From Argentina anserina (taxonomy: Eukaryota; Streptophyta; Magnoliopsida; Rosales; Rosaceae): a DNA stretch of 64,000 nt. The notes under the pieces are model-generated. The model saw only the letters and a program-made list of their open reading frames with translations. It did no database searches and was not told where the DNA came from. Positions 18,642 through 30,170 of this stretch are shown in pieces. The stretch spans positions 23,014,395 through 23,078,394 of the forward strand of contig NC_065878.1 of assembly GCF_933775445.1 (NCBI RefSeq), written 5' to 3'. The translations under genes and the position numbers were made by a program. Position 1 is the first letter of the stretch. The number at the start of each line of letters is the position of its first letter.

Positions 18642-20097
18642 TTAATGTTTTGGTTTGCAAGGTCTCCAAGTACTCCCTGTGCCCACATCCATAATTGTAA
18701 TCCCTTTGCTCCATGTCGCGTCTGACCTGATCACTCCTTGCATATTCTTTCTTTTGTCTTGCTAATGTTCTCTCTTCAATAGTACGCATCACATCCTCTT
18801 CAGTAAGATTTTCCCTCTTCAAAGCTTTGGCTTTCAATTCCTGCAATACCTCAGAGCATGTAGACTGTAGAGGAGGACAACAGACCCAAAATCCCCAAAA
18901 CTCTTTTAACTTGTGTCGTTGTTTCAACTAGGGACTTGAAATCCTCAAAACTCTTTTGGACGACTGTTCTTGCTCCTGCTTCTTTTTAGTTAAATCAGAC
19001 ACAATTTTGTTTATAGAACTCAAGGCATCCTTCAAATCACCAGTCAATATGCTTGGGGTGTCCAAGTCATTGGATATTTTAGCCTCAACTCCTTCAGCAG
19101 CAGCCCCTTTGGTTCTTCTGTGCCTTCTTTCTGGACTACCTCAAGCATCTTCACCGTTTTGCAAAGACTGATATATGTCATATACATCATTTGATGCACT
19201 GACCATCTCGTACTCACTGAAATTGAGTGGATTCGTATAATGTGCGGCTTTTAACAAGAAGTATCTCACGGCCAATGGGTGATATACTCCAGTAATGTCA
19301 CGAATTGTGCGAAAGTTCCCCAATGATTTTGACATTTTCTCATCGTTAATTGTGACATGACCATTGTGCAACCAATAACTAACACCACTCTTCGGGTCTG
19401 CAGCACCACTTTGAGCAATCTCATTCTCATGATGAAGAAAAATCAAGTCAATACCGCCGCCGTGGATATCAAATTTGGACGAAAGATAGTGATTACTCAT
19501 GGCGCTGCACTCAATGTGTCACCCCCGGCCTTCCTGGTCCCCAAGGGCTCTCCCAACTTGGCTCTCCAGGCTTTGCTGCCTTCCACAGTGCAAAGTCTGC
19601 AGGATTGCGCTTTCTTGAATCTATAGAAACTCGTTCACCTGCCCTAATTAATATGATCCAACTTTTGTCCAGATAATTTTCTGTAATTTTCAAATTTCTC
19701 AACAGCAAAGAACACATCTCCCTCTACTACGTAGCCATAACCCTCCTCAATGATCTTCTCTATCATCTCTTTTATCTTTTTCATGTGATGGGAAACCCGC
19801 GGCTGATGGGTTGGAGTGAGGCACTGAAGCTTTTCCATGTCATTGAGACACTCTTGGCAAAAACGATTGCTTAAACTTATTGGATCTTCCCCCTGCTCAG
19901 TAGCCCGACGGATGATTTTGTCGTCAACATCAGTGAAATTCCTCACGTATGTGACATCATAACCTCGATACCTCAAGTATTGAAGAGCAAATCAAAGCTA
20001 ACGGCGGCGCGTGCGTGGCCGATGTGGCTGAGATCGTACACCTTGTTGGGATTGTTGGGCTTGAATTTCTCCACTTTCTGGCTCATCCAGTTGTAAA
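18642..20097 (-). pseudogene. Cysteinyl-tRNA synthetase pseudogene, intron-free, frameshifted
   Basis: Clear cysteine--tRNA ligase similarity runs on the minus strand from about 20097 to a natural-looking end (residues WRPC near the C terminus, stop at 18644-18642). Seen in order: HIGH signature (DLSHIGHA), [11 protein letters not shown], the [14 protein letters not shown] segment, [22 protein letters not shown], and the C-terminal EERTLAR region. The frame is broken at least four times: near 19980, near 19660, near 18930 and in the last 30 codons. The CGVT segment that normally precedes the HIGH region and carries a zinc-binding cysteine is deleted. Similarity is continuous with no intron-sized gaps, and plant CysRS genes normally have many introns, so a processed (retrotransposed) copy is the best explanation. 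It cannot make a working enzyme. Confidence 0.85.
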
Positions 20098-20099
20098 CT

Positions 20100-20386
20100 C
20101 ATTTTGTAAGGGCGGAACTAGTATTTCAAAGTGAGTCGGCTAAAAGAAATTTTACGATTATTTTTAAATTATATATAAAAATTTAAGATGAGTTAATATT
20201 TAAATATTAAAATTTAATTATAAATATAAACTTTTTAATAATTTGAATCGAGTTGTTGCTCGTATAATAGCTACGTCCTTGTCATCTTGGGTTGACTCTC
20301 CTCTGAATAGAGAAAAATGTTGTAAAATGTCAACCCTAGAGTGCTACGATTATATTTGCAAACGTGTCAGTATTTATAGGCCAACT
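20100..20386. other. Intergenic, possible transposon-derived A+T-rich DNA
   Basis: Begins with a GGGCGGAACTAGTATTTC-like stretch of a kind often seen in plant repeats, followed by very A+T-rich DNA. No complete element is delimited and no gene is seen. Confidence 0.3.
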
Positions 20387-20562
20387 AACTAATTCCTATC
20401 TTAATTAGAAGATGCTAGCAAATCGGTATAGATAACTGTTGCTTGATTACATTAGGATAATAGGATTTGCTTCAGGGAGAGTCTCGCTAACAAATTTGCT
20501 AATCAAGCAACAGTTTTCTATACAGATTTGTTAGCATCCTTCTAATTAAGATAGGAATTAGT
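20387..20562. mobile_element. Palindromic MITE or fold-back element, about 176 bp
   Basis: Two arms of about 60 bp are inverted copies: the left begins AACTAATTCCTATCTTAATT and the right ends with its complement, centred near 20475. There are a few mismatches between the arms. No clear target-site duplication was found, so the superfamily is unassigned. It lies about 360 bp upstream of the galactosyltransferase start and may fall in its promoter. Confidence 0.65.
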
Positions 20563-20924
20563 TTCCTTAGCAAAAACGTACATGGTTGTAAATCAATGAA
20601 AACATAAATTCTACCCTTTTCCTATATGGGTCAGTAATGAAATGTGAATTTTATTTACTGAACCTTTTGTTACACCCAATTTTAACGAACTTACAAAGAA
20701 AAGAAAAAGGCGTCACCAACTGATCTTCAAGTTCCAACCTGTTTTAACGACTTCAACCAGTTAGCAACGTCTTCTCAGTCATTGACGACTGACTTCCGAC
20801 ATTGAAGACATCCCAAATTCCAGTCAAAACCTTTGATCTGTTCCCGACTTCGTTCAATACCCACCATTTTTCACTGCTCCACATCTCAAAGTTTTGATCT
20901 TTTGGAGAACCCAAATTGGAATCA

Positions 20925-23795
20925 ATGCAGAGCAAAGCGCCACGTGTCCCCGGGAAGGTTTTCCGGTCCCGGATTCCGACTCTTCTGGTCGCAATGTTCG
21001 CCACCTTCGCCTCAATCTACGTCGCCGGACGGTTGGTTCTGTTTGGTCTGTTAAATTTGAGATTTTGATTCATTCTGAGATTGAAAAACAGGGTTTTGAA
21101 TTTTGGGGTTGGATGCAGGTTGTGGCAGGATTCAGAGAACAGGGTCTACTTGATTAAAGAGCTTGATAGGATTACTGGGCAGGTGAGCACTTCTTGTTTT
21201 GTATTTGAAATTCAGTTTTTGGTGGATTTTAAGGTTTATGTGCAATGAAAAAAGATGAAAGCTTTGGATCACATTTGAGTTTGTTCTGTATTGTAATTAG
21301 TGGGTTTAGTAGGTTTTTGATACACAGTGAGAATGTCATCCTCTTAGAGTTGATGGTGGGTTTTAGGTATGAAAGCATTATTGTTCATGTTTACAGTGAT
21401 CAGTGATGTATGATTGTGTAGATAAGCGTGTTCCCCAGAATCTATGAAGTTTAGCAATGTGAAGTGATTCTTGTTTCTTGTTGTTTTAGGGGGGATCTGT
21501 CATATCAGTGGATGATACATTGAAAATCATAGCTTGCAGGTAAGATGGTAGTCATTTGTTTCTGGTATCATTTAAGATTTGTGACTGAGTTTAGTGACTC
21601 CATTGTTTAGGTATGAATCTATGGTTTTGATTAGGAAAGTTTCTTTCTTAGGGAACAGCATAAGAAGTTATCAGCAGTTGAGGCGGAGTTGGCTGCAGCG
21701 AAACAAGAGGGTTTTAGTGTACAGCGCTCCACGCTGAAAAATGAAACCAGGCCACTGGTGGTGATTGGAATTTTCACAAAGTTTGGTCGTAAGAACAATA
21801 GAGATGCAATTCGTAAGGCATGGATGGGAACTGGTAATGTGTAAATCTTGATATTCTTGGGTGATTCGTCACCTAGAATGCTGTGAAACATTCTTTTCTA
21901 GATGTAGTTATGGTAGTAACATACTGAAAGTTATGACTTTCAAAGGTTTTCAAAGTTTGCATATTGATTCCTGTAGGTTCTGCTTTGAAATATATGGAGG
22001 ATCGGAAGGGAATAATTGCAAGATTTGTTATTGGAAGGAGGTTTGCATTTCATCATATTCCCTTTATTCTCCCATGCTCATGCCAAATCCTTTATGATTT
22101 TAGAGCACTGATCTGTTGATATCTTGTCCTGCAGTGCAAATCGTGGGGATAGTTTGGACGTAGCTATTGACAATGAAAACAGACAGACCAAAGACTTCCT
22201 CATTCTTGTACGTTTTAGGGACATTGCATCAAGTTAAAAGTACTTTCTTTAATTAGGAGGTGTGCAGAAAATATATGGTATGTCAGTGATCTGATCAATT
22301 TCACCCCTTTTTTGTAGGATGCCCATCTGGAGGCACCTGAAGAGTTCTCAAAGAAGGCTAAACTTTTCTTTGCCCATGTTGCTGATAAATGGGATGCTGA
22401 GTTTTATGCCAAAGTCAATGATGATATTTATGTAAATATTGGTTCGTACTACATTGACTCGTCTTTCATTAGGCATTTTCATGATATTTCATGTCCAACT
22501 GGAAAATCCATTTTGTTTCTGCACCAGCTCTGTTTCTTCACAATTGCTACCCCTCCAATTGTTTTGGCTAATTATTATATGTATTTATCATATTCTTTCT
22601 ATATGATTTCTTTAAAAAGTAGATTGCGAAACTCCATTCTGTGTCAATAGAGAAAAGATTGTGTTTAATAGGTCTTAATGAATTTTCGCTTTTACCAATC
22701 ATTAGATATCTTTCTCATTGGCATGTATGTACGCTGCAGATGGCTCCTTATATTTATCTTTCTTCTTTATCTTTTTTTCCTGCACAGATGTTCTGGGAAC
22801 TACACTTGCAAGTCATTTAGACAAGCCTCGTGTTTATATTGGATGCATGAAGTCTGGCGAAGTTTTCTCTGAGCCGTGAGTATAGTCTAGAACTTCAGAA
22901 ACAACTGTGAACAATCATGAGAATTGCATCAACTATTTTTATCTCATATTAATGCCTGTTGGTGTTCGACAGGAGTCAAAATTGGTATGAACCAGAATGG
23001 TGGAAATTTGGTGATAAAAAATCGTAAGTTGTACTTCAGCCTATTTCATCATTTAATTGAAAGTAGATGACCTCCTGATAACGTGTAACTTCTTTAAGAA
23101 TTATAGTCAAAGGTTTAACTAATGGGAGCAATTCACTTGGGCTGAAATTCATAGAAGTTATACTGTATGATATTAGTTACATCCTGTTGATTAGAAGATC
23201 CCATGTATGTTTGATAATTCTTCAGATTTCCTGCCATCTACATATAATATTCACATCTAGACATGAAATATGACTAATATAATGGTACAAGTCACAGATT
23301 TACAGCCATATATATCATGCCTAATCTTGAAGAGTTTATACTGAAAATTATGTTTCTGCATTCAACAGATATTTTCGCCATGCTTCAGGTGAGATGTATG
23401 TAATCTCTCAAGCCCTGGCCAAATTTGTTTCAATAAATAGGTGAGTCTTCAGTCTGATAAAAAATTTCCACTAAAACGGATTCCTTCATTTATCACTATG
23501 CAAAGCACTAAATTTATTTTTGGTGGACCGTTCTGCAGAAATATTCTCCGTACCTATGCCCATGATGATGTCACTGTTGGATCTTGGTTTATTGGACTTG
23601 ATGTTAAACATCTTAGTGATGCCAAGTTTTGCTGCTCCTCATGGAAGGGAGGTCTGTCTCTGTCACTCTCCTGTCACGAACACACACAAACATGTAGAAA
23701 TCACTATATAAAGTTTGGTGCCACCCCTCTTCGATTCAGTTGGTTTACTAAAGGTGCTTTTTGCTGTTACAGGAGCCATATGTGCTGGCGTATGA
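20925..23795 (+). CDS. HPGT1-like: Hydroxyproline O-galactosyltransferase, HPGT1/2/3-like (GT31)
   Basis: Adds the first galactose to hydroxyproline of arabinogalactan proteins in the secretory pathway (known role of HPGT1-3; inferred here). Exons: 20925-21031, 21119-21182, 21490-21539, 21652-21833, 21977-22040, 22135-22207, 22318-22441, 22788-22875, 22973-23023, 23369-23440, 23539-23651, 23773-23795. The total is 1011 bases, 336 codons plus stop, all GT-AG. A single signal-anchor segment lies near residues 17-35, then a short stem, then a GT31 galactosyltransferase domain (RPLVVIGI, AIRKAWMGTG, FVIGRSAN, the DxD-like [39 protein letters not shown]). It ends CAGV, as in HPGT proteins. Exon 3 begins at a run of five G. 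Identity is firm at the family level; which paralogue it is cannot be told. Confidence 0.93.
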
Positions 23796-24020
23796 TTTGT
23801 TTTGCTTTGAGATCGTGCTTAAAAGTTAAACTGGATGTAGGTTATGGTTTAAACGATTTAAACCATTACATCCCAATGATATGTTTGAAGCCTGCACAAT
23901 GTAGACGGTGAGGCTTGGGGAATGCCATAGCTCGAATGACAAGTTCTCCCGAGTGTCTTACCCATCAGTTGAAATAGTGTTGTCCCATGAAAGTACACAC
24001 AGCAGATAGGAAAGATGGGG
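23796..24020 (+). other. 3' UTR/downstream of the galactosyltransferase gene
   Basis: Non-coding DNA between the stop codon and the 408-bp hairpin element. It ends with the left copy of the 10-bp target duplication (24011-24020). Confidence 0.5.
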
Positions 24021-24428
24021 GGAAAAACTTGCGTACAAACTAGTATGTACGCGTGCGTCCAAACTCTCGTTTATTTGCACACTTTGCGAATATAAATACA
24101 TGATTTTAACCGTTCAAAAGTTTAGTTTATTACTAAAGATCATTTCTGTAAAATATCAACATAAACAAAAATCGTCTTCATAGTCGATTGCATCAAACAA
24201 ATTGACGGTTGATCATGAGACTACTAACTTTCACCATAACCGTTCATTTGTTTGATGCAATCGACTATGAAGACGATTTTTGTTTATGTTGATATTTTAC
24301 AGAAATGATCTTTAGTAATAAACTAAACTTTTAAACGGTTAAAATCATGTATTTATATTCGCAAAGTGTGCAAATAAACGAGAGTTTGGACGCACGCGTA
24401 CATACTAGTTTGTACGCAAGTTTTTTCC
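24021..24428. mobile_element. 408-bp near-perfect palindromic MITE, Mutator-like
   Basis: The whole element is an inverted repeat. Arms of about 190 bp (24021-24210 and about 24238-24428) differ at only a few positions, with a loop of about 27 bases. The ends read GGAAAAACTTGCGTAC at the left and the complement (one extra A) at the right. AAAGATGGGG occurs directly outside both ends (24011-24020 and 24429-24438), giving a 9-10-bp target-site duplication as expected for Mutator-like elements. No protein is encoded. It starts 225 bp after the galactosyltransferase stop codon, so it may be transcribed within the 3' UTR and fold into a long hairpin. Confidence 0.85.
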
Positions 24429-24438
24429 AAAGATGGGG

Positions 24439-25099
24439 ACTTAGCAAACTCTGCCTACAGAAGGCAGTCGGTATAGCTTTATATTAATTAGTACACTAAA
24501 TTTCAGAGTGTAATAGAGGGTGTTCTTATTGCAACAACACAGTTTTGTATCATGTTTAACTCTTGGGTTATTTATCAGTGAAAAAGTTTTGGTTTCTTTG
24601 ATAAATATGTACACCTCTTTGGGAAGATGGTCAAGATTGGTACATACAATTATCTGGATCCTTTGTACAGTACTGTAATGCCAGAACCATCTTAATTTTA
24701 GCCAAATTAAGTACGATTCACAAGACAGTGAAACAAAAACACAGATTTCTCACTCTGCCTCCTTAAACAGTAAAGATCATAAGATCAAATGACCAATGCC
24801 AGAGATCAACCTTCCCCAAGATAAACAAAGATATCCAGGACTTGTGCAATCAAATTTTGTTATATTTATCTAAAATTGTAAAAGATATGATTTGACCTAT
24901 TATAGTTGTAGCACCATCCAATTATCGGTATGTAACTCAAAATATACATCACAGAAGCGTGCACCAAAGCCTGGCAAACCTAGAATTTAGACAGACTTAT
25001 GGCGACTAACATATCTGAAGCCCAAGAGCAATTCTTTACAATCAGAGTGGACAACAATAACACAACTAAAACAGTACAGAAATCCAGCACAACAACACC
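24439..25099. other. Convergent intergenic space
   Basis: Lies between the 3' ends of the plus-strand galactosyltransferase and the minus-strand UBA gene. It probably contains both 3' UTRs and poly(A) sites. No repeat or other gene is seen. Confidence 0.5.
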
Positions 25100-26362
25100 T
25101 CACGACGAACTGTTGATTAGATAGGCGAGTGCCTTCTCCTTGTCATTATCATACATTAGAAGGGCATCGGCAACGTTGTCTGTAGGAAACCCCATCTCAT
25201 GTAAAGCGTTGAACCCATTGACAAATTCCCGAACCTGGAGAGCAAAAAGAAAAGCATTTCTTCAGTTTAGATAGCGAATATCATGATAACTATCTGCATC
25301 ACCCCAGTACTTGGTGATGATATCAAGCTTAATGCACAGTCAAACACCTCAAGGAAAACATAAAATAACAAACCTTCTCAGGATTGTCTCCATAAGTTGC
25401 AACTGCACGAGGTACTACTTCTTGGCTGAGCGCTGAAGAGACATGCTGCTTCCTCGCAACCGGGATACCAACAGAACCCTGCAATAGCATTAGCAATAAG
25501 AACCACTCAAATATGACTTCCAACTGAGATGATAAACCAATTGAAAGCAATCCAGCTTTCAAAATCGTTTAAAAATGCCGTACCGAGGAGGAGGACGAAG
25601 AAGAAGGCCGTGCCTCGGCAGCCTTAGGCGGTGGGAGGTTTTCCAGCCCCAGCTTGCCCCAATTTGGAGTCTCCTTCTCTGCTTCAGTCAACACTTTCCT
25701 CTCAAAATCAAAGTTGAACTGGAAATTGCTTCGGGGAATCTCTCCAACTTGCGTAGACAATTGAGGCTACACAAACACAAACACAAACCAAATCAAATCA
25801 CACATTTCAACCAAACACACCTCAAGAAAATAATGCAAAATATAATCAACAATAACAAAACGGATTTCACTAATCACTAATCTAATCAATTAAAAAAAAC
25901 ATATATGAGATTAAGCACACAAATTTCTATAGCAAAATGAAATCTTTTCTATCTTTCTATCATTAATTGACACAATTGAAACTCCCAAAACTCACCGGAG
26001 GAGTGATCCGGTACTCTGGCTTTATCGCAACACGAATGCCCAATCCCGCTGCAAATTTCCACACACAATTCGAAACCCTAAATCAACACGAGCTTTCAAT
26101 CAATTCGTTAAAAGCAAATCAAGATTCAAAACTTACAGGTAGAAGGAGTCGAAGCGGTGGCGGTCTGGTGGTGAGGAACGTGACGGTGACCTCCGCCGCC
26201 GTGATACGGGGGATCGACCGGCGCCTGGCCGTGTTGGTTGACCCTGGGGTATAAAGCCGACGACGGCTGCGGCGGTCCGTACATCGGCTGCGCTGAAGCG
26301 GCGGGGCGATAAGGAGGGATCTGCGCGCCGTAGGATGAGGTTTTCCGGTATTCGTAGGCCAT
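25100..26362 (-). CDS. Small UBA-domain protein with Pro/Ser-rich N terminus
   Basis: Exons on the minus strand: 26362-26137, 26048-25996, 25766-25584, 25478-25374, 25234-25100. All borders are GT-AG; 702 bases encode 233 residues plus stop. The N terminus (about residues 1-75) is low-complexity, rich in Pro, Tyr, Gly and His. A middle part carries a conserved-looking segment (IPRSNFQFNFDFERK) and a serine run near the end of exon 3. The C-terminal 45 residues form a ubiquitin-associated (UBA) fold: FNALHEMGFPTDNVADALL followed by a second helix and AYLIN. A UBA domain binds ubiquitin, so a role in ubiquitin-dependent traffic or turnover is inferred. I do not recognise a named plant gene. Confidence 0.85.
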
Positions 26363-27109
26363 TGATCGGAAATCGGAGAGACGACGGCGAGGGCTTTCGG
26401 TTTTCGTCGGAGAGTGATTTGGTTGAAGAAAAGTGGAAGTCTTTGAAGAGAAGAAGAAGGCGCGTAAGGAGTTAGCGCGTTTTATTAAGCGGGATCTAAA
26501 ACGACATGTCGTACAATTTATCGGATGTGACGTATCAATAATGTAGCGAATTTTTTATTAATAAAATAAGAAAGAGAGTTGACATATGCCGATTAAATTT
26601 TTGAACTACTCAAATTGCTCAGAGTTTATCAAATTCCAAAATCTATTTGACTATAATTTGAAAGATATGATTGTAATTTGAAAAAACATAAAAATGAAGA
26701 AAAAATATGAGATAAAATATGAGAAACATAACTACATACTACTGTATCTATTTTGTTTTTATTTTTGTTTTTCCTACAATTTTTGTTAGAAGAAAAGAAA
26801 AAACTAAATACAACGATGCTTGTATTTTGTAATACGATGGAAGTACACTGGAAAAAAAATGTATTGTTGAATGATGTCTGAGCGCTACAAATTGAGAAAT
26901 TAGGAATAGAAAAGTTAATTCTTTGGTAAAAAATGACATAAATTCAGTGAACATGACTACAAGAAGTAAGAGGTTGTAGCCTACATGTTTGATGTTCAAG
27001 AGGACTACTTACCCTAAAAACCCTATACAAAGAGAGCTAGAGAATACCAATTTTTACAGGGAAAATACAACAGGAATGTTGAAGAACAATTACTGAATTG
27101 ATTGAAGAA
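26363..27109. other. Intergenic between the UBA and BED/hAT genes
   Basis: Contains the promoter of the minus-strand UBA gene (just above 26362; purine-rich on the plus strand) and the 3' end of the BED/hAT gene (below 27110). A+T-rich; no other gene is seen. Confidence 0.5.
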
Positions 27110-29237
27110 TCATAAACCAAATATCTGGTCATTTGAACCGAATATGGCAGCGTTGAACTGTCTTGTATTCAAGTCACTCCCATCCAGAGCAGAACCAAAG
27201 CGATCAAGCCACTGAGTCGGGCTTGGACTATCGTTCTCCTCCACCCACTCGGAAGTCATGTCAATGTCGTCAAACTGTATAGGATCAGCTTCCAAGCTCT
27301 TGTTCCTCGTCTGCCTTGATAACTTGAGGTTGTAGTTTATGTAGACAAGGTCATTTAGTGTCTCCCTGTCGATCTTATTGCGCTTCTCGGAGTGAATCTG
27401 CTGGAATGCACTCCAATGCTTCTCGAAGGTGAAACTGCTGCAGACTTGACTCAGTATTCTGATGGCAACTCGTTGTAATAAGGGTGCAGAATCGCCATAT
27501 TGTTCCCACCAAAGCCCTGTGATGAAGTAATAGGTCAAAAACACACACATAAGCACAACAATGACAACATTATGTGGTACGAATAGTCCTATACTCACCA
27601 GGTGAAACTACATCTCGGGCTTCCATTGCTAGGCTACAACCAAACATCCCATTTGCCTTTGTAAATGTAAATATTTGATTAGTAATGTCGCGTCTCATTT
27701 CAGTCGAAGGCAGTAGCTTCTCCAAAACTTTGAAGAAGTCCTCCTTTATAGATGTAAGGAACTTAATTTCCGGGTTGTATTGGATGCTGGGGTTCAAAAA
27801 TGCTGCTGCTGCATGTAGAGGAGAATGGAGCTGATCTCGCCACTTTCGATCAACTATATCTAGAAATATCTTGCACTTGTTCTCATCCATAATGTAGTAT
27901 GTTCTTATGGATTCTTTGGCCCGGGTCATTAACTCATATATAGAACCAACAGCAGGTTTACCTCCAGATACTTCCCTCAGCACTTTGAGAAATGGCTCGG
28001 AGATGGCCACACTCTCTTCTGCTGCCCTCCAGAAATCATTGTCCTCAATAATGGAAATACATGAAATGCTCTGTGTTTTATTAGCATAAGAAGAGCTGGT
28101 ACAGAACTCGGGGCTGTTGAACATGAGCTTCAGCCTTGATCTTTGCTTCAAAATGGTCTGCAATGAGAGGAAGCTGGACACAGACTTAGTGACGCCTGTT
28201 CTAATGAGGTCCTGTCCTCCAGTGAACCTTTTCATGAGATCAAGCATTGAAGCATTGTTGTATATGAACTTCGAAATGGTTTGTGCTTGTAGGAAGCATC
28301 TGTTCACCCAATCAACCTTGGAGAACTCCTCTAAAATAAGATTCAAACACTGAGAGGCACAAGGAGACACAAAAATTGTTGTATAATTCTGAAGTACATG
28401 ATTCGCTACCCCAGTATAGTTGAAACTACTATCCATGATTATCTGCACAACATTTTCAGGGCCAAAATCTTGTATGACCGAATCAAATAACTCAGCAAGG
28501 CATTTTGTGTTCTTGAAATATGCAGATGCATCCACAGACTTGTGAAAAAAGGTCCTCGACGGTGATGAAACCAAGAAGTTGATCAAAGCTCTCGACTTGT
28601 TGTCAGTCCATGTGTCAGCAATGATGGTGCAGCCAGTAGTAGTCCACTCTTTCTCAATATCTTTAGATTGTAGGCTCATTTCAGACTTCACCCTTTCCAG
28701 CCATGTAGTCTTTAGAGTTTCTGCAGATGGACCTGTGAATCCAGGACCACACTTTGTGATGGCATCGATCATTAGCTGATATGATGAACTACGGGCTACG
28801 CTAAAGTCAATCTTGTTCTCAAAAAAGAACAAAGCAATACTTCTCTCTGCATTCTCCTGGTTATTCAGGGAAGAAGGGGCCATTGGAGTGACATTAGGAT
28901 AAACCTTCTGAATTGGTGATGGCGTCTCAATTGATATGAGAGCTTTAACAGGAGGTACATTTACAGGAGGAGATTTAACTTCGACAAACTTTTGCTTTTT
29001 ACTGCTACTGGAAGTTTCCTTCACCCCCTCCTTGGAAGCTATGATGGTCCTAACCTTATCAGTAACATCATCTCTTACTTTGCTACAGGGATTTACACCC
29101 TTACTTGGAAGCCGAGATAGATGGTGCTTCAATCTACTAATTCCCCCATTCAGAACTCTCTGGCAGAACTTGCATTTCACCTTGTTTCCATCTAGTTTTT
29201 CCGCATATTCCCAACAAATATCTTTCTCTCGAACCAT
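27110..29237 (-). CDS. BED zinc-finger / hAT transposase-derived protein, probably domesticated
   Basis: Two coding exons, 29237-27599 and 27516-27110, give 681 residues plus stop. A splice acceptor lies one base before the ATG (29238), so the 5' UTR is interrupted by an intron. Residues about 5-60 form a BED-type zinc finger (CKFC then LKHHLSR). The middle has the DUF659 hAT transposase core (IADTWTDNKSRALINFL, IMDSSFNYTGVANHV), and the region around 540-620 is a hAT C-terminal dimerisation domain (WWEQYGDSAPLLQRVAIRILSQ). Coding is fully open, has a normal gene structure with introns, and no terminal inverted repeats were found nearby. This suggests a host gene descended from a transposase rather than a live element. 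Nuclear DNA binding is inferred; the target is unknown. Confidence 0.85.
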
Positions 29238-29238
29238 G

Positions 29239-30170
29239 CTACATGCAGGAAAACCAGTTCGATTTATATAACACTACTTTATAGACAATCTCATATCAAA
29301 ACATAAATCATGTAAGGTTGATGCAAGTAAAACCAACATCATTCTTTCCATCCAGAATGGTGTCAACTGCTACGAAAATTAATATACAAAGAAGCAACAG
29401 ATTAACAAACCTACATGGAGAGTAAGCAAAATTCAACAGCATCTGATCATTCGATTTGTATGGAGTCTATACATGTGCTAAAGCTTTAATTACATGTGTG
29501 TTAGAAGAATGTTAGTGATTCTGATAATACAGTAAACAGAAATTAGTAGAATCATGAATCTATAAAGTAAAAATGAGGGTCTTTTAGCTATAAGCAGAAA
29601 TAGCAGAATCCAGCTTAGAAAGCAAATGCTGATCAAAAATCATAGTGCTATAAGCCTATAACTGCAGCTTCAGTTCTTTGCCAATCTGATTTTGAGTGAT
29701 TTCCAACATCCAAATTTCTAATCTTTAATCCCTTTGAGCTAATTAACCTCTTAAACACTTGAATCCTCATTATCATCCAAACCCTTATCTTTTATGTAAA
29801 TGTTCATCAATTTAGTTAGAACCAATAGTTTGATTATTATCATCAGCCACTCAATGAATGCACATAGTTCCAAATTGAAATCCATTGCAAAAAATTTAAC
29901 ATTTCCTTTATCAAATTCCACACAAAGACAAAAACTTGAAGAACCCAAATTCATAATTATTTTTCTGGAGACAGTGATGAACCAAACCCAGGATTCAAGT
30001 ACCAAACAATTCAATTTGCTCCAGAAATAAATAGTAAAAGGAAAACTGGGATCAGGAGAATTACAGGGACGAAATTGAAGTAAAGAGACGAGAAATATGA
30101 GCGACTTACAGGGAAGATAAGAAGAGAGGAGAGAACGGAGATGGCAGCCGCGAGCAGAGTTTTCAGGGGA
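29239..30170 (-). promoter_or_regulatory. 5' UTR intron and first non-coding exon of the BED/hAT gene (inferred)
   Basis: The acceptor next to the ATG (29239-29240) pairs plausibly with a GTAAGT donor at 30109-30104. That would leave a short non-coding first exon starting a little above 30110, in a C/T-rich stretch on the minus strand. Between them is about 870 bp without a recognisable gene. A 245-codon open frame over 30488-29751 on the minus strand runs across both exon and intron and looks spurious. Confidence 0.5.

Noticed and set aside
23441..23911. 156-codon plus-strand frame at the end of the galactosyltransferase gene
   Set aside because: Reads through two introns and in another frame over exon 11; the spliced model closes correctly and ends in the family's CAGV.
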